DNA from: Candidatus Nitrosocosmicus sp.
GTDB lineage: Archaea > Thermoproteota > Nitrososphaeria > Nitrososphaerales > Nitrososphaeraceae
NCBI GenBank assembly: GCA_029194465.1
Contig: JARFXS010000011.1
Span: 14,706-53,559 of the forward strand
DNA length: 38,854 nucleotides
Reading direction: 5' to 3'
The translations under genes were made by a program, and so were the position numbers. Every line of letters starts with the position of its first letter. Position 1 is the first letter of the stretch. Below the pieces are notes generated by a model, which saw nothing but the letters and a program-made list of their open reading frames with translations, did not search any database and was not told the DNA's origin. This document shows positions 18,840 through 28,558 of the stretch, one piece after another.

Positions 18840-19576
18840 ACTAACTAAAAACTAAAAAAGGATTATGGAACTGATCTTTGTAGAGAGTTTTCCTTCTAAT
18901 GCTAGTTTTGCACATTTCTGCTACATAGGGGGTCCTTGCAGAGTTTCGGCGCCAAGTTCCACCAAACGTGCGTATACTCTCTACATAGCCAAAGCACCAT
19001 GAAGAAAACACTACTACACCATGTTAAACATCCATGGTTGGAAATGCTTTAATTTTCAACAAACCAAAGTGCCACATTTCATTGATACCAATTGTGAACA
19101 TGGTAGCTAAATAACCGATAATGGTTATCTTTAGACCCGTATTCATTGAATTGTTTTGGTCCTCTTAAGTTGCATATACTCCTGTCATACATTGCAACAA
19201 ATCCCCCAACCTAGTGGGAGTGCAATAAGTGACTGTATAACCACCAATGAGCTGGTGTAAATGCACTGTCTCTGATGGCTGTGATGCAATGATCCGTCAA
19301 CAAAGTTGTCTACTTCTACTGATGCAGCAATAGACCCTAGCATAATGACCATTAAATAGATCTTTTAGCCTCTGGATTTCTACTTCCTTTGGAATTAATG
19401 GGCATTGTTGATTTATCATTATGTCTTCATCGATTAAATATATAAGATGTGAACTAAATATTTTATAAATAAAACTAGAAATTGATGTAATATTGTATAA
19501 TTATTAGTCTGTTAGTTAATTAACTAAAATTCTGATGTTTTATCATTATTGCCAAGCTTATCAGTATTGATTATCA
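18840..19576. repeat. amoC duplication unit, copy 2
   Basis: Second copy of the unit at 5120-5877, direct orientation, about 13.7 kb away. It includes the TATA box (19434-19445) and the upstream stretch to GTATTGATTATCA. Just past the shared part, TTATCA at 19558-19563 pairs with TGATAA at 19581-19586, a feature also seen at copy 1 (5859-5865 with 5881-5887). Confidence 0.88.
18863..19405 (-). pseudogene. amoC: Ammonia monooxygenase subunit C, copy 2, heavily frame-broken
   Basis: A second amoC aligned along its whole length with copy 1. It keeps the end (TAA at 18863) and long matching blocks, such as the segments for NEMWHFW and AHWWLYSHF, but has a dozen or more indels and cannot be read in one frame for more than about 60 codons. 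The first ATG region is damaged; only the fourth-codon Met (19405-19403) remains. Differences from copy 1 are mostly gained or lost single bases rather than substitutions, for example 4 against 5 T at the Lys-Lys codons and CAC against CACC. Such an indel-dominated pattern suggests uncorrected sequence more than decay. Its upstream promoter region is well conserved. Confidence 0.85.
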
Positions 19577-19603
19577 GTCTTGATAAACAAGAGAGGTCCT
19601 TCC

Positions 19604-20461
19604 CTATGAAATGATTGGGTCAACTCTTTGAACAGTTAGTGCATGGTTATCTGTCAATGTATCTGAGATAATTTCTGTATCTTTGAGTAGTATTTCAGAG
19701 CCATTGATGTCGATTTTCTGATCTGTATTATTCGCTGAAATCTTATTCTTTATCAATGACAATGGATCGACAATCTGATCGGGATCAATATGAAAGACAG
19801 CAGTGAAATTACTTATTTTATTGTTATCTTTTGATAGAATTGAAAAGTCTGCTTTTAGATATACGACTTCCTTGTTTAAATCGTCCAAAGTATTCACTGT
19901 ATGAAGTACATCTACGTTAATTAGATTACCAATTTCGGATTCATTTACAATAATATTTGCATTCTGATTATTTAGAAAGTTATTTACCAATAATCCGTTA
20001 TCAACACTGATTTCTAGTTTTATAATGCCTTCTGTGAATTTCTTAGAAAAGGCGGGGCTAGAATTAGTATTATTTTTATCTTGGATTGGAAGTATTTTTG
20101 CGCAATTAATACTAGCAATATTTTCTGAAGGTATATTTAGAATGTTGAAATTATTCTTAACTTGTTGATCTATTGCAATAGCCTTCCAGATTACGGTTAC
20201 TGGGTAGCTTTTCTTGTTGAATATCGTAATATCTGAATCATATTTTCCGGGTCTCAGTGGACCACTATCGTCACTGATTGCACCGCAATTAAATCTTGCA
20301 TAGTAGTTTACTGTTTTATAGGTACCTAGATCGTTACTTGGTTGAGTTGATTGAGTTGGTTGGCTTGAAGCCAATTCTATAGTTGATGTTCCATTCGATC
20401 CTAGAACAACAGATTGAAGAATAAAAGCGACTAATGTTATGGTAAATATCAATCGGATCAT
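19604..20461 (-). CDS. Secreted protein of unknown function
   Basis: A 285-residue protein with a clear N-terminal hydrophobic signal (MIRLIFTITLVAFILQSVVLG) followed by a Ser/Thr/Gln-rich spacer. The mature part appears rich in beta strands: ITIFNKKSYPVTVIWKAIAI near residue 80 resembles an Ig-like or adhesion-type strand pattern. Two Cys (FNCGAIS and SINCAKI) could form a disulfide outside the cell. I do not recognise the family. A TATA-like box centred near 20488 gives a leaderless ATG at 20461. It sits intact among broken genes, back to back with another secreted-protein gene. Confidence 0.75.
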   Translation of the reverse strand: MIRLIFTITLVAFILQSVVLGSNGTSTIELASSQPTQSTQPSNDLGTYKTVNYYARFNCGAISDDSGPLRPGKYDSDITIFNKKSYPVTVIWKAIAIDQQVKNNFNILNIPSENIASINCAKILPIQDKNNTNSSPAFSKKFTEGIIKLEISVDNGLLVNNFLNNQNANIIVNESEIGNLINVDVLHTVNTLDDLNKEVVYLKADFSILSKDNNKISNFTAVFHIDPDQIVDPLSLIKNKISANNTDQKIDINGSEILLKDTEIISDTLTDNHALTVQRVDPIIS

Positions 20462-20547
20462 GATATAGACGAGATCATTTCGTCGATATAATTTTTTTTA
20501 TTATCTTATCAATAATAATTATATAGCCAAAATTCCTACTTTATTTC
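20462..20547. promoter_or_regulatory. Divergent promoter region of two secreted-protein genes
   Basis: Both start codons are 26-27 nt from a TATA-like box: AAATTATATCGAC on the minus strand (about 20482-20494) for the gene starting at 20461, and AATTATATAG (20517-20526) for ATG 20548. Two leaderless genes appear to share this 86-base spacer. Confidence 0.55.
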
Positions 20548-21706
20548 ATGAAGTTTCTACTGTCGATAATTTTGATTTTTAGTTTGATGTCTAGTCCTTT
20601 GTTAACATTTTTTGTTATTTCTAAGAATGTATATGGTGATGGTCTATTTATGGAACAATTGTCTGCTTCTCTAGGAGACCGAAAAGCTGATTTATTGATA
20701 AAAATGAATCCTCCTATAGTAACCACAGAAACAATAAAGGATTTGGGACAGAAACCAACTGTCGAATTCAAACTATTTGATTCTAAAACAAATCAAACAT
20801 TCAAAGAGGTGACCTATTTTATTACAGTTCAAAAGGACGGAAAAACTCTGTTGTCTGACTGGTTCTTTAATCCTGACGGTGACTTGTTAATTGAGATGCA
20901 ACCAAGAAATCAAAGTAAAATATCTGTTTATGGTGAACTTGATCCTATACTTAATGCATATGCAGTAGAGGGGTCCCCAGTAGTTGCCTCTGGACCAATA
21001 TTTTTAGATGGTGGTTTGTATCATTTTATCGTCAGAATTGTAACCGTTGATTATTCTCTTTTTAATCTTGCCAGATGATCAACAACCTGAATTTAATAGT
21101 TGGCTTAGTATTGGAGCAGCAAAAAGAATGCTAATTTGACTGTAGACGGCAAAATAATTCCAACCAAAGTTCTTTCCTATTATGATGAAATAGGAAATAT
21201 AACGTACAATAAACCATCTAAATCCATCAACTTCCACAACACCCATTTAATTATGACCCTAAGAGACTGAATGACCCTAAGAACGCCGTGTTTGTCCATC
21301 AAGAGGTAGAAGTCCCTAAGCCTAGTGTTCTATCCGCCGACCCGGTGCTTACGAGGTTTATACCAATGGAAAGATGTTACAAATGTTTTAATGGTTGATG
21401 GAAACAATCAAACAAAAGATGTCCATGCCGTTTCATGATGACTAAACCAGTTGTAACAAATTTCAACGATTACTTGAATAAAAATAATCAAACATCTGTA
21501 GATGGACTGATGACATTTTCGTTGGTTCCATCTCAAAATGGTTCTATGGCAATGGGTGGAACCATGAATCACAATGCCAATGAGTTCAGAGATGAATATT
21601 TTTTTGAATTTCAGTATGAAAAGGAAATAAAAAGATTGATCTTTTAACAACAGAAAAATACAAAATTTTATTTATATTAACCGTTGAACATATAGATTCA
21701 AGATAA
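20548..21706 (+). pseudogene. Secreted protein gene A, frame broken
   Basis: The first 170 codons are intact: a signal peptide (MKFLLSIILIFSLMSSPLLTFF) then NVYGDGLFMEQLSASLGDRK and strand-rich sequence. From about 21060 the same protein continues through at least four frame changes: LPDDQQPEFNSWLSIGAA, NANLTVDGKIIPTKVLSYY, PFNYDPKRLNDPKNAVFVHQ, VLMVDGNNQTKDV, MMTKPVVTNFNDYLNKNN and NANEFRDEYFFEFQYEKG, ending near TAA 21704-21706. About 385 residues if repaired. The family is unknown to me; it looks like an extracellular protein of ammonia-oxidising archaea. The 3' half may be truly decayed or poorly sequenced. Confidence 0.7.
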
Positions 21707-21736
21707 TTAGTCAATTCATACATAACAATTTATATT

Positions 21737-22533
21737 ATGAATTTAATTAAAAATAAATTTGGGTAATCGATTCTCTTTTCTTCCTCTTTTGCCAGTATTA
21801 TTTCCTCTTTACCTTGATTTTTACTTTTTTACCATTCTTTGTCTCTTCTGATCTTGAGTTAGCTGCATCATCTGCAATCAGGAACCTACGTTCTGGAATC
21901 ATGGTGATTGGCAGAAAGGCATGAATTATAATGATTTATTCTTGTCCGTTGATATCAACTGAAGGAGAAGGAGGAGAAATTGATGAGAATTACCACTTGA
22001 TAAATAATTCTAATACTTTTTTTATACAAAAGGATTATTGTCCACTATATTCCCTGATAATAGGCTGATAAATCTAAATTTATCCGAACCTAATCACATC
22101 TCTAAATCAAACTTCTGAATCTGTTTATTTTCCATAATTTTCAAAAACTGGTTTCAGGAACTTGGTCTTTGAATGTATCAAGAGGTTTAGTTATAGATTT
22201 TCATGCCAATTTTAAATTGCTTACCGTAAATGGTATCGAGAAACATTTTATAGAAATACTCAATTTTCAAAATAGCAACGGCTCTCCTGTTACTTTTAAT
22301 CAATTTTCAAATACTCCGATAAACGGATTTGCTGACATAAAAATTGACGATGAAGCTTATTCAAAAGTAAGTTTCCCTTGACAATTCAAATATTTAAAAT
22401 TAATACTATTGTCATAACCATCAAAGATGAAGCAGTAAGCGATATTTTCTATAACAATAATTTGTTGGGCATTACTGATTCCTTTAAGAATTTCAAAGGC
22501 GATGAACTTTTGATTTTTGAGGATGAAAAATAA
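21737..22533 (+). pseudogene. Secreted protein gene B, frame broken
   Basis: Begins at ATG 21737 (MNLIKNKFG), changes frame at once, and continues with a hydrophobic signal (YYFLFTLIFTFLPFFVSS), WNHGDWQKGMNYNDLFLSVD, then ENYHLINNSNTFF. The longest intact piece encodes GTWSLNVSRGLVIDFHANF and KHFIEILNFQNSN, a strand-rich pattern (GTW-x-L, then HxxxxxNF) that I associate with secreted proteins of Thaumarchaeota. One more break at about 22375 is needed to reach DEAVSDIFYNNNLLGITDS and the stop at 22531-22533. At least five indels in total. Function unknown. Confidence 0.6.
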
Positions 22534-22588
22534 CAATAGTTTCAATATTGTTACGCTGATTATCGTAGTCTTAGTCAGTATATTCAAT

Positions 22589-22601
22589 TATTTAATATAA
22601 T
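22589..22601 (+). promoter_or_regulatory. TATA box of radA
   Basis: TTTAATATAATAG, centred about 26 nt before ATG 22621; suggests a leaderless radA transcript. A short direct repeat (ATATGGTAGA twice) overlaps the start region. Confidence 0.5.
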
Positions 22602-22620
22602 AGAAAGTATATGGTAGAAT

Positions 22621-23733
22621 ATGGTAGAAAAAAGAAATAGTGAAAGAATAAAGGACGAAGATGTTGTAAGCGCTCTTTCCAGTGAAAGCCCTGAAATTTC
22701 TGATAATGATTTAGAATCAAAACCTATCCCTACTATTATTGACGATTTGGATATACAAGATATTCCAGGTATTGGTCCAACTACCGCCAAAAAATTACGT
22801 GATGCCGGTGTACTGACTGTGATGGACCTTGCAGTCACAAGTTCGGAAGAACTTTCTGTTGAGATCAACTCTTCAAAAGAAAGTGCAGCAGCGTTCATTA
22901 TTGCTGCTCAACAACTTTTACGAGATTCTAATCTTTTGGATAAGGAATTCGTTACTGCAGATGTTGCATTAGAAAAAAGAAAGTCATTGTTGCGATGTGT
23001 AACTGGTTCAAATGCTCTGGATAAACTTCTTTTGGGGGGTATAGAGACCCAAGCTATTACTGAATTTTATGGTGAATTTGGTTCTGGCAAGTCTCAAGTC
23101 TGTCATACTCTATGTGTGACGGCTAGTCAGCCAGTCGAGAATGGTGGATTTGGAAGTGGTTCCATATATATTGATACAGAAGGAACATTCAGACCTGAAA
23201 GAGTAGATCAAATAGCTGTGTCTAGAGGACTTGATCCAACTCGCGTTTTAAAGAGTATCGCAGTTTGTAAGGTTTACAACAGCTCTCATCTTGAATTAAT
23301 CATAAAGGATCTTGGAAAATATATCAATGATTTTAAAGCCAGGCTTGTTATCATAGACAGCATTATATCTTTGCACAGGGCAGAATTTGCAGGAAGAGGC
23401 ACGCTCGCCGATAGACAGCAGCGACTTAACTCTATGTTGCACAAAATCATTAGACTTGCTGAGATTTATAATATTTCTGTGGTTATAACCAACCAGGTTC
23501 AATCTTCACCAGATACCTTTTTTGGAGATCCTACAAAAGCTGCAGGAGGAAATGTATTAGGCCATGCCTCAACGTATAGAATTTATCTGAGAAAGTCAGG
23601 TGAAAATCGAACCGCCAAGATGATCGACTCTCCATATCATCCATATTCTGACACTAAATTTACTGTGACTGAGAAAGGTGTAGATGATTTGGAAGAAGAA
23701 ACAAGTTCAAAGAGAGGGAAATTAAAGGAATAG
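22621..23733 (+). CDS. radA: DNA repair and recombination protein RadA
   Basis: The archaeal RecA/Rad51 recombinase, which forms filaments on single-stranded DNA and drives strand exchange. An N-terminal helix-hairpin-helix domain (IPGIGPTTAKKLRDAGV, residues 48-64) precedes the core with Walker A GEFGSGKSQ (151-159), YIDTEGTFRPER (183-194), Walker B RLVIIDSI (241-248), FAGRGTLADRQQRL (256-269) and loop region TNQVQSSPDTFFGD. The C-terminal GGNVLGHASTYRI motif is also typical. The 370-residue length includes an N-terminal extension of about 40 charged residues. Intact. The 3' end abuts the convergent coiled-coil gene with one base between stop codons. Confidence 0.97.
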   Translation: MVEKRNSERIKDEDVVSALSSESPEISDNDLESKPIPTIIDDLDIQDIPGIGPTTAKKLRDAGVLTVMDLAVTSSEELSVEINSSKESAAAFIIAAQQLLRDSNLLDKEFVTADVALEKRKSLLRCVTGSNALDKLLLGGIETQAITEFYGEFGSGKSQVCHTLCVTASQPVENGGFGSGSIYIDTEGTFRPERVDQIAVSRGLDPTRVLKSIAVCKVYNSSHLELIIKDLGKYINDFKARLVIIDSIISLHRAEFAGRGTLADRQQRLNSMLHKIIRLAEIYNISVVITNQVQSSPDTFFGDPTKAAGGNVLGHASTYRIYLRKSGENRTAKMIDSPYHPYSDTKFTVTEKGVDDLEEETSSKRGKLKE

Positions 23734-23734
23734 T

Positions 23735-25487
23735 CTAATCTTTATCTTTATCTTTGGTGTTGTTATCATTTGAAGACATCGTAGTATCACCACTCTTTGT
23801 GTCTTTTTCTTTACTATTCTTATCTTCTTTTGGGACATTCTGTACTAAAATAATAATAGGTATTGAAATCCGATCAGCCACAATACTTACACCATTCTTT
23901 TTATGATAATCAAAAAATCCTTTATAATAGAAATAGTAGTTATTTAACATATTAATTAGAATAATAGCATTTTGACATAATGCTAACAAGGTTTTCCTCT
24001 GCTCAATCAAATCTGAATTTTTATTTTTTATTTCATCAAGGAGGCGGCTTTGGTGTTTAATTGCAGCTTTGATTCCACCATATTTTTTTAACTCGTCTAT
24101 GAAGGTTTGGTAGCCTCTGCTTTTATCGAGAGTATTATTAACACTAGCGTTTGAATCATTTTTGTTATCCCTATTATTGTCGGTCGTTGTTGTTTCTAAC
24201 AGGTAATCTTGAAACAACTGATTCATATCTATAAGCTCTTGTTCAGTAATACCTTTTTTGTAGAGGGAAAGAAGCAAAGATCCTATGACCGGCTGTATGG
24301 AGAGAACTTGTCTGTTTAGATTTAGTTGTGTATTTAACGTTTCTAATTCTTTTCTTTTTTCCTTGACTCTGTCTTCAAATTTGAGTTTGTTATAGTAATT
24401 ATCCTCAACATCTTTGATAAAAAAAGCAACAGGATTTTCCCTCATATCAAAATCCTTCAAAGGGTAACCTTTATTTTTTACAATTTCTGAAACCGTTAAC
24501 CATAGTTGCTGAAGTTCGTCAATTCCAAATTTCATTGTCTCTAATTTTTGATAGGTATCCCAATTTTTCCTATTAATATTTAAAATAGACTGACGTGCAC
24601 GAATTTCATTCGCTAAGTCAGTTAACTGTTTTTGATATGCCTCAATCTGCTTTTCGTTCTGTGCTATATCCCACCTTAGCTTTACGGCCTTATCGTATTC
24701 TGTTACTATCTTAGTAACATCATATCCATTTTCTTTAAAATCGCTAAATAATTTGGTGAATGCCTCAATATCTTTTTTTAAATCGATTCCACAATCTTCG
24801 CGTAATATTTTATCAAGTTTTATGAATGTATTGTGAAGTCCGATAATAGGACGTCTTTGTAGCTCTAATTTCTCAATATTTCCTATCAGGTCTGTCTTTT
24901 GTAATTCATAAACTTTGATTTCTTTTCGTATCTTTTTTTCCTTCTCAAACAGATCCACGAGTTTCCTCTTCTTTTGTTCAACAAAATCTGAAATCACAGA
25001 AACAAATGTCAAAGCTCTTTTTTCACTATTTTGATTTTCATTTGATGGCCTTTGGATATGATTTTTACTACTTTCATACAAGTATCCATAATTCTCAGTC
25101 GAGAAATAAAGTAGGTCATCTATCCATGCAGTAACGACATTAGGAGTTATTCCCACCTCTTCACATTTTTTATATATTTCATTGACAAAATAAGATAAAC
25201 TATTTAGATCAGAATCAATATCATCGTTTTCAATTGCTATCCTAATCCTTTCAATAGTAAGAATCTGAAACCTTTAGAGCACTGTTTTATGGTCATTCCT
25301 GACTTTCTCATGTTTACAAGAAAATCGCCTTAATTCTTCAATATCCAGGGCTCCAAGTTTTTCTTCCATTCATTGATTTTATTGGACACCGTTCCTGGTG
25401 CTGCATGATTTCTTCTGCTATTTCATCTCTAGAATGCCCATGTATGTAATTTTGTATGATTGATTCTTCAACCTGACTACTGATCAA
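23735..25487 (-). pseudogene. HTH plus coiled-coil protein, N-terminal part frame broken
   Basis: The downstream 473 codons (from GTG 25156) are intact: long coiled coils (about residues 60-290 of this part), GGIKAAIKHQSRLLDEI, a hydrophobic segment (NAIILINMLNNYYFYY) and a Lys/Asp-rich tail. The same frame stays open upstream past 25156, so that GTG is internal. The true start is probably TTG 25487, followed by SQVEESIIQNYIHGHSRDEIAEEIMQ, an HTH-like region, then in other frames GTVSNKINEWKKNLGALDIEEL and VNMRKSGMTIKQCSKGFR. Three or four indels separate these pieces. This architecture is a repeated family in soil ammonia-oxidising archaea, from memory; function unknown. A TATA box (25511-25520) fits TTG 25487 as leaderless. 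Confidence 0.7.
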
Positions 25488-25510
25488 TTAATTTTGTTCG
25501 AGGTAATATT

Positions 25511-25558
25511 GATTTATACTTTCGTCATTTCCGTCAATTATATAGTCATTTCCGTCAA
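25511..25558 (-). promoter_or_regulatory. Promoter with two 14-bp direct repeats flanking a TATA-like site
   Basis: On the minus strand TTGACGGAAATGAC occurs twice (25558-25545 and 25537-25524), separated by TATATAA. A further AGTATAAATC box (25520-25511) lies 26 nt before TTG 25487. The repeats look like operator sites directly upstream of the HTH/coiled-coil gene. Confidence 0.5.
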
Positions 25559-25824
25559 AATTCAATTTTCTTTGAGAATCTTATTCATTTGAATTATGAA
25601 AATACGTAGATGTTGAACCATTAATCGGACATAGTTTGATGATAACAGGATTTTGATGATGACAAATTAGAACGGAAAGATTTATCTTAGTAAACCAGGA
25701 ATGCTCATGTATTCTGAAGTAAAGACCATTTTGATATATTTTTAGCCTCTATCTTTAATACAAAATACATTGCAAAAGATATGAAATGATAGAGTTTTTA
25801 AAAATTGCCTAATCATTAAGCATA
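25559..25824. other. Intergenic region before the SAMHD1-like gene
   Basis: AT-rich, no gene seen. TTTTTAAAAATT at about 25795-25806 lies roughly 25 nt before TTG 25825 and can serve as its TATA-like box. Confidence 0.45.
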
Positions 25825-27261
25825 TTGCCAGTATATCATCCCTTCTTAAACTTCACCAGCAGTATAAGGCTTCCTGAATATGGATATGTTGGAATTACAG
25901 ATATCGAGAAAAACATAATCAATACAAGTTATTTTCAACGGCTCCGAAGAATAAAACAAAGCTCCAATCTCTTTATGGCTTTTCCAGGGGCGTCTCATTC
26001 AAGATTTGAACACTCTTTGGGTGCCATGCATATAGCTGGTGAGGCTTCCACACATATTATTCTGAATTCCAATAACAAGATCAATTCTACATCCATAATC
26101 GACTTGATGGATTCAATAAACTGCAAAGCCGAGATCAAAAAACAAATTCAACTAACAAGACTGGCAGCGCTATTACATGACATAGGGCACGCTCCCTTTT
26201 CTCATACATTTGAAGAATTTCTAAAACTAGTCAACCCGTCCTTAGATTGGAAACATGAATACTTGAGTTTAGAGATAATATACAAGAAATTCACCAATTT
26301 GATTACAGAATCCTCTGAAAACAAGGTAGAGTCTTATGAAATAATGGCGTTATTATGCGATCTATCCCCTACTTTTAAAATTATTGAAAATACAAAAAGA
26401 ATTCTAGAAAGGATAGTCAGTGAAGAGATTATTGCAAAGATGGATACCTTTTTGGAGTCGAATTGGTATTTGAACTATCTTATAAAGGAAGATCCGTACA
26501 ATGTTGACCGATTTAATTATCTGATATTGGATTCTAATCGAACTGGGGCAAAAGAGTATGGTTTTGTAGATGTGGGGAGAATTGTTCAAAATTTATACTT
26601 TTTAAAAGAAGATAGAATTGTAACTGTTTCGACCCAAGCCCGAGAAGCAGCAATGAGATTCTTTGAGGCCTATGCCCAAATGCACAGGTCAATTTACTTG
26701 CATAAAATATCCCAAGGTGCTGACGTCCATTTATCTTATTTAATGAAGGAGGCTGCAAAAGAAACCAACTCGGCCTTTCAGAAACTAGCCAATCCAGAGA
26801 TGGAATTCATACTAGAATTATCTGATGATGTCTTGATACATGAATTAACCAAAGTAGAAAATGAAAAAACAAGGAATCTTGTAGATGATTATTTGGATAG
26901 AAATATTTTCTCACTCGTTCACGAATTTGATTTGAGTGATAATAACAGGGTTACAAGGATTATGGATTCAAAAGGATCAAAGGGATTACAAGATGAAATT
27001 AAAAAGGAAGCAGGGTTGCCTGATGATGGGGTAGTGTTGGTGATCAATATTACGAGTAAGAAGGTGACAAAACCACCTGTTGATGAAACCACATTGAAAA
27101 GACTAATGTTTTATAATACTAAATCTAAAAAATTAGAACCGTTGGATCTCGATTTTATAAGACAGTTTTACCCCCACAAAAAATATCGAATATTCACCGA
27201 AAAAGCATACAAGGAAAAAATTAAGAGTATTATTTCAACATGGACAGGTACAAACGTGTGA
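25825..27261 (+). CDS. HD-domain phosphohydrolase, SAMHD1/dNTPase-like
   Basis: A 478-residue HD-superfamily enzyme. QRLRRIKQSS and GASHSRFEHSLGAMHIAG near residues 38-66, LAALLHDIGHAPFSHTFEEF around 115-134, and DPYNVDRFNYLILDSNRTG around 220-238 give the H...HD...D metal set and the later Asp of SAMHD1-like dNTP triphosphohydrolases. The C-terminal region contains KKYRIFTEKAYKEKI. Such proteins hydrolyse dNTPs to nucleoside plus triphosphate, limiting dNTP pools or phage replication; whether this one does is inferred. The start is TTG 25825; no upstream ATG is available and homology begins soon (PFLNFTSSIRLPEYG). It stands alone. Confidence 0.85.
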   Translation: MPVYHPFLNFTSSIRLPEYGYVGITDIEKNIINTSYFQRLRRIKQSSNLFMAFPGASHSRFEHSLGAMHIAGEASTHIILNSNNKINSTSIIDLMDSINCKAEIKKQIQLTRLAALLHDIGHAPFSHTFEEFLKLVNPSLDWKHEYLSLEIIYKKFTNLITESSENKVESYEIMALLCDLSPTFKIIENTKRILERIVSEEIIAKMDTFLESNWYLNYLIKEDPYNVDRFNYLILDSNRTGAKEYGFVDVGRIVQNLYFLKEDRIVTVSTQAREAAMRFFEAYAQMHRSIYLHKISQGADVHLSYLMKEAAKETNSAFQKLANPEMEFILELSDDVLIHELTKVENEKTRNLVDDYLDRNIFSLVHEFDLSDNNRVTRIMDSKGSKGLQDEIKKEAGLPDDGVVLVINITSKKVTKPPVDETTLKRLMFYNTKSKKLEPLDLDFIRQFYPHKKYRIFTEKAYKEKIKSIISTWTGTNV

Positions 27262-27407
27262 GATTTTTTCCTTGATTTAACAAATATTTTGGATAACTAG
27301 ATAATTTAGGAGTCTTGTGGAAGTTGTTACACATGAACTTACTAAATTTGTTAATATTGAAATAATAAAATTTAAAATGAATTGATTAAAAGCAATAATA
27401 ATTACTA

Positions 27408-28382
27408 TTAATCAAAACTAAAGTCTATTCCACTGTCTCTTATAGTGTCTTCTACAGAGTCCATTATACTGCCGCCGTCGTCATTGTCATTATTGTTGTC
27501 ATCATTATTGTTGTCATCATTATTGTTGTCATCATTATTGTTGTCATCATTCCTGTTACTGTTGTCATCATTATTATCCTCGTCATTCCTGTTACTGTTG
27601 TCATCATTATTATCCTCCTCAATATCCTCATCATCATTAGTGGTAGCAGTATCTGTAGTATCGGCTATTGGGACGTCTGTACCAGTAGTAGAGGCACTCA
27701 CCAGTCCTGGACTACTTCCTGCTATCTTACAGCAGATTGGGCCATTTCCTGTATCCTGATTGAATTGTTGGATTTGTGCAAAAGGCTGTAATCCGCCTGA
27801 TGCCTGACTCACATTACCAGTATTTGTTGAATTTGAAGACTCGAGCATCGTGTTGTAGCTGGATAACTGAGCCTGTGTAAAGTTAGAAGCTGTAACATTT
27901 ACAGAGTAATAGGCTTGTAGTGATTGAGGACCATCTAAACAGAGAATCTTTGATGTTATTTTTGTTGCTTCCCCTCATTGATGTTTGTATAATTACTAGA
28001 TACTGCGTATTGCCAGTTAGAATAATCATCTCCTTGACTGCCTGTAGGCTTCACATTTTGATAGGGTTTTACATTATTAATGATAACAGAAACATCACAA
28101 TCTGATGTTACATTATCCTTTGAAAACTCCTTTAATTACTAGTGAATTGTTTGAATTTAATGGGACTAGATCTCCCTTATCTGGAGAAATTATCTTTACT
28201 CCATAATGACAAAAGCTTTGTAATATTTGATACTGTGTCAGAAGCAATGGAACAGATGTGTTTTAATGCTTCTTGAAGTAGTATTTTGCTGTGCTAATAC
28301 TTGGATGTTTGCATTATAACCTATGTTTGATAATAATAACAGTATTAATAGTCCTGAAAATAATACCAAGCCTTTTTATCAT
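27408..28382 (-). pseudogene. Secreted protein with Asp/Asn-repeat tail, N-terminal part frame broken
   Basis: The intact C-terminal 146 codons (from ATG 27848) end in a tract of (D/N)-rich repeats, then GGSIMDSVEDTIRDSGIDF. Upstream, the protein continues through several frames: ATG 28382 with a signal-like GLVLFSGLLILLLLSNIGYN, then SPDKGDLVPLNSNNSLVIKG, VTSDCDVSVIINNVKPYQNV, GDDYSNWQYAVSSNYTNINEG, LCLDGPQSLQAYYSVNV and TASNFTQAQLSSYNTMLESS. At least five indels; about 320 residues if repaired. It looks like an extracellular protein of ammonia-oxidising archaea with a flexible acidic stalk. Family and function unknown. Whether it is decayed or mis-sequenced is open. Confidence 0.7.
27478..27620. 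repeat. Tandem repeat coding for Asp/Asn-rich tail
   Basis: A 15-nt unit (TTGTCATCATTATTG on the plus strand, encoding DDNNN on the minus) is repeated about four times, next to about two copies of a longer unit of roughly 36 nt (CATTCCTGTTACTGTTGTC... encoding NRNDxDNNDDNS). In-frame copy number could vary. Confidence 0.8.
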
Positions 28383-28558
28383 GATTAAATTTGATATTTA
28401 TATATATATTAAAGTTTGAATAGATTTTTCTATATGATAAAACTAGTGATGTGTTCTTATTAAGGTAATCTTTTCTCTCGATCTGACAGGTGATCTATGT
28501 TCGTTTTTCAAAACAAATAAACCATAAACTTTAACAATTCCGAAATAACATTATCGAC

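Noticed and set aside
18736..22620. Insertion sequence or transposon behind the amoC duplication
   Set aside because: No transposase, terminal inverted repeats or target-site duplications could be seen at the borders.
27445..27759. Plus-strand Ser/Leu-rich open frame
   Set aside because: It is the complement of the Asp/Asn repeat tract; the repeat keeps several frames open by chance.
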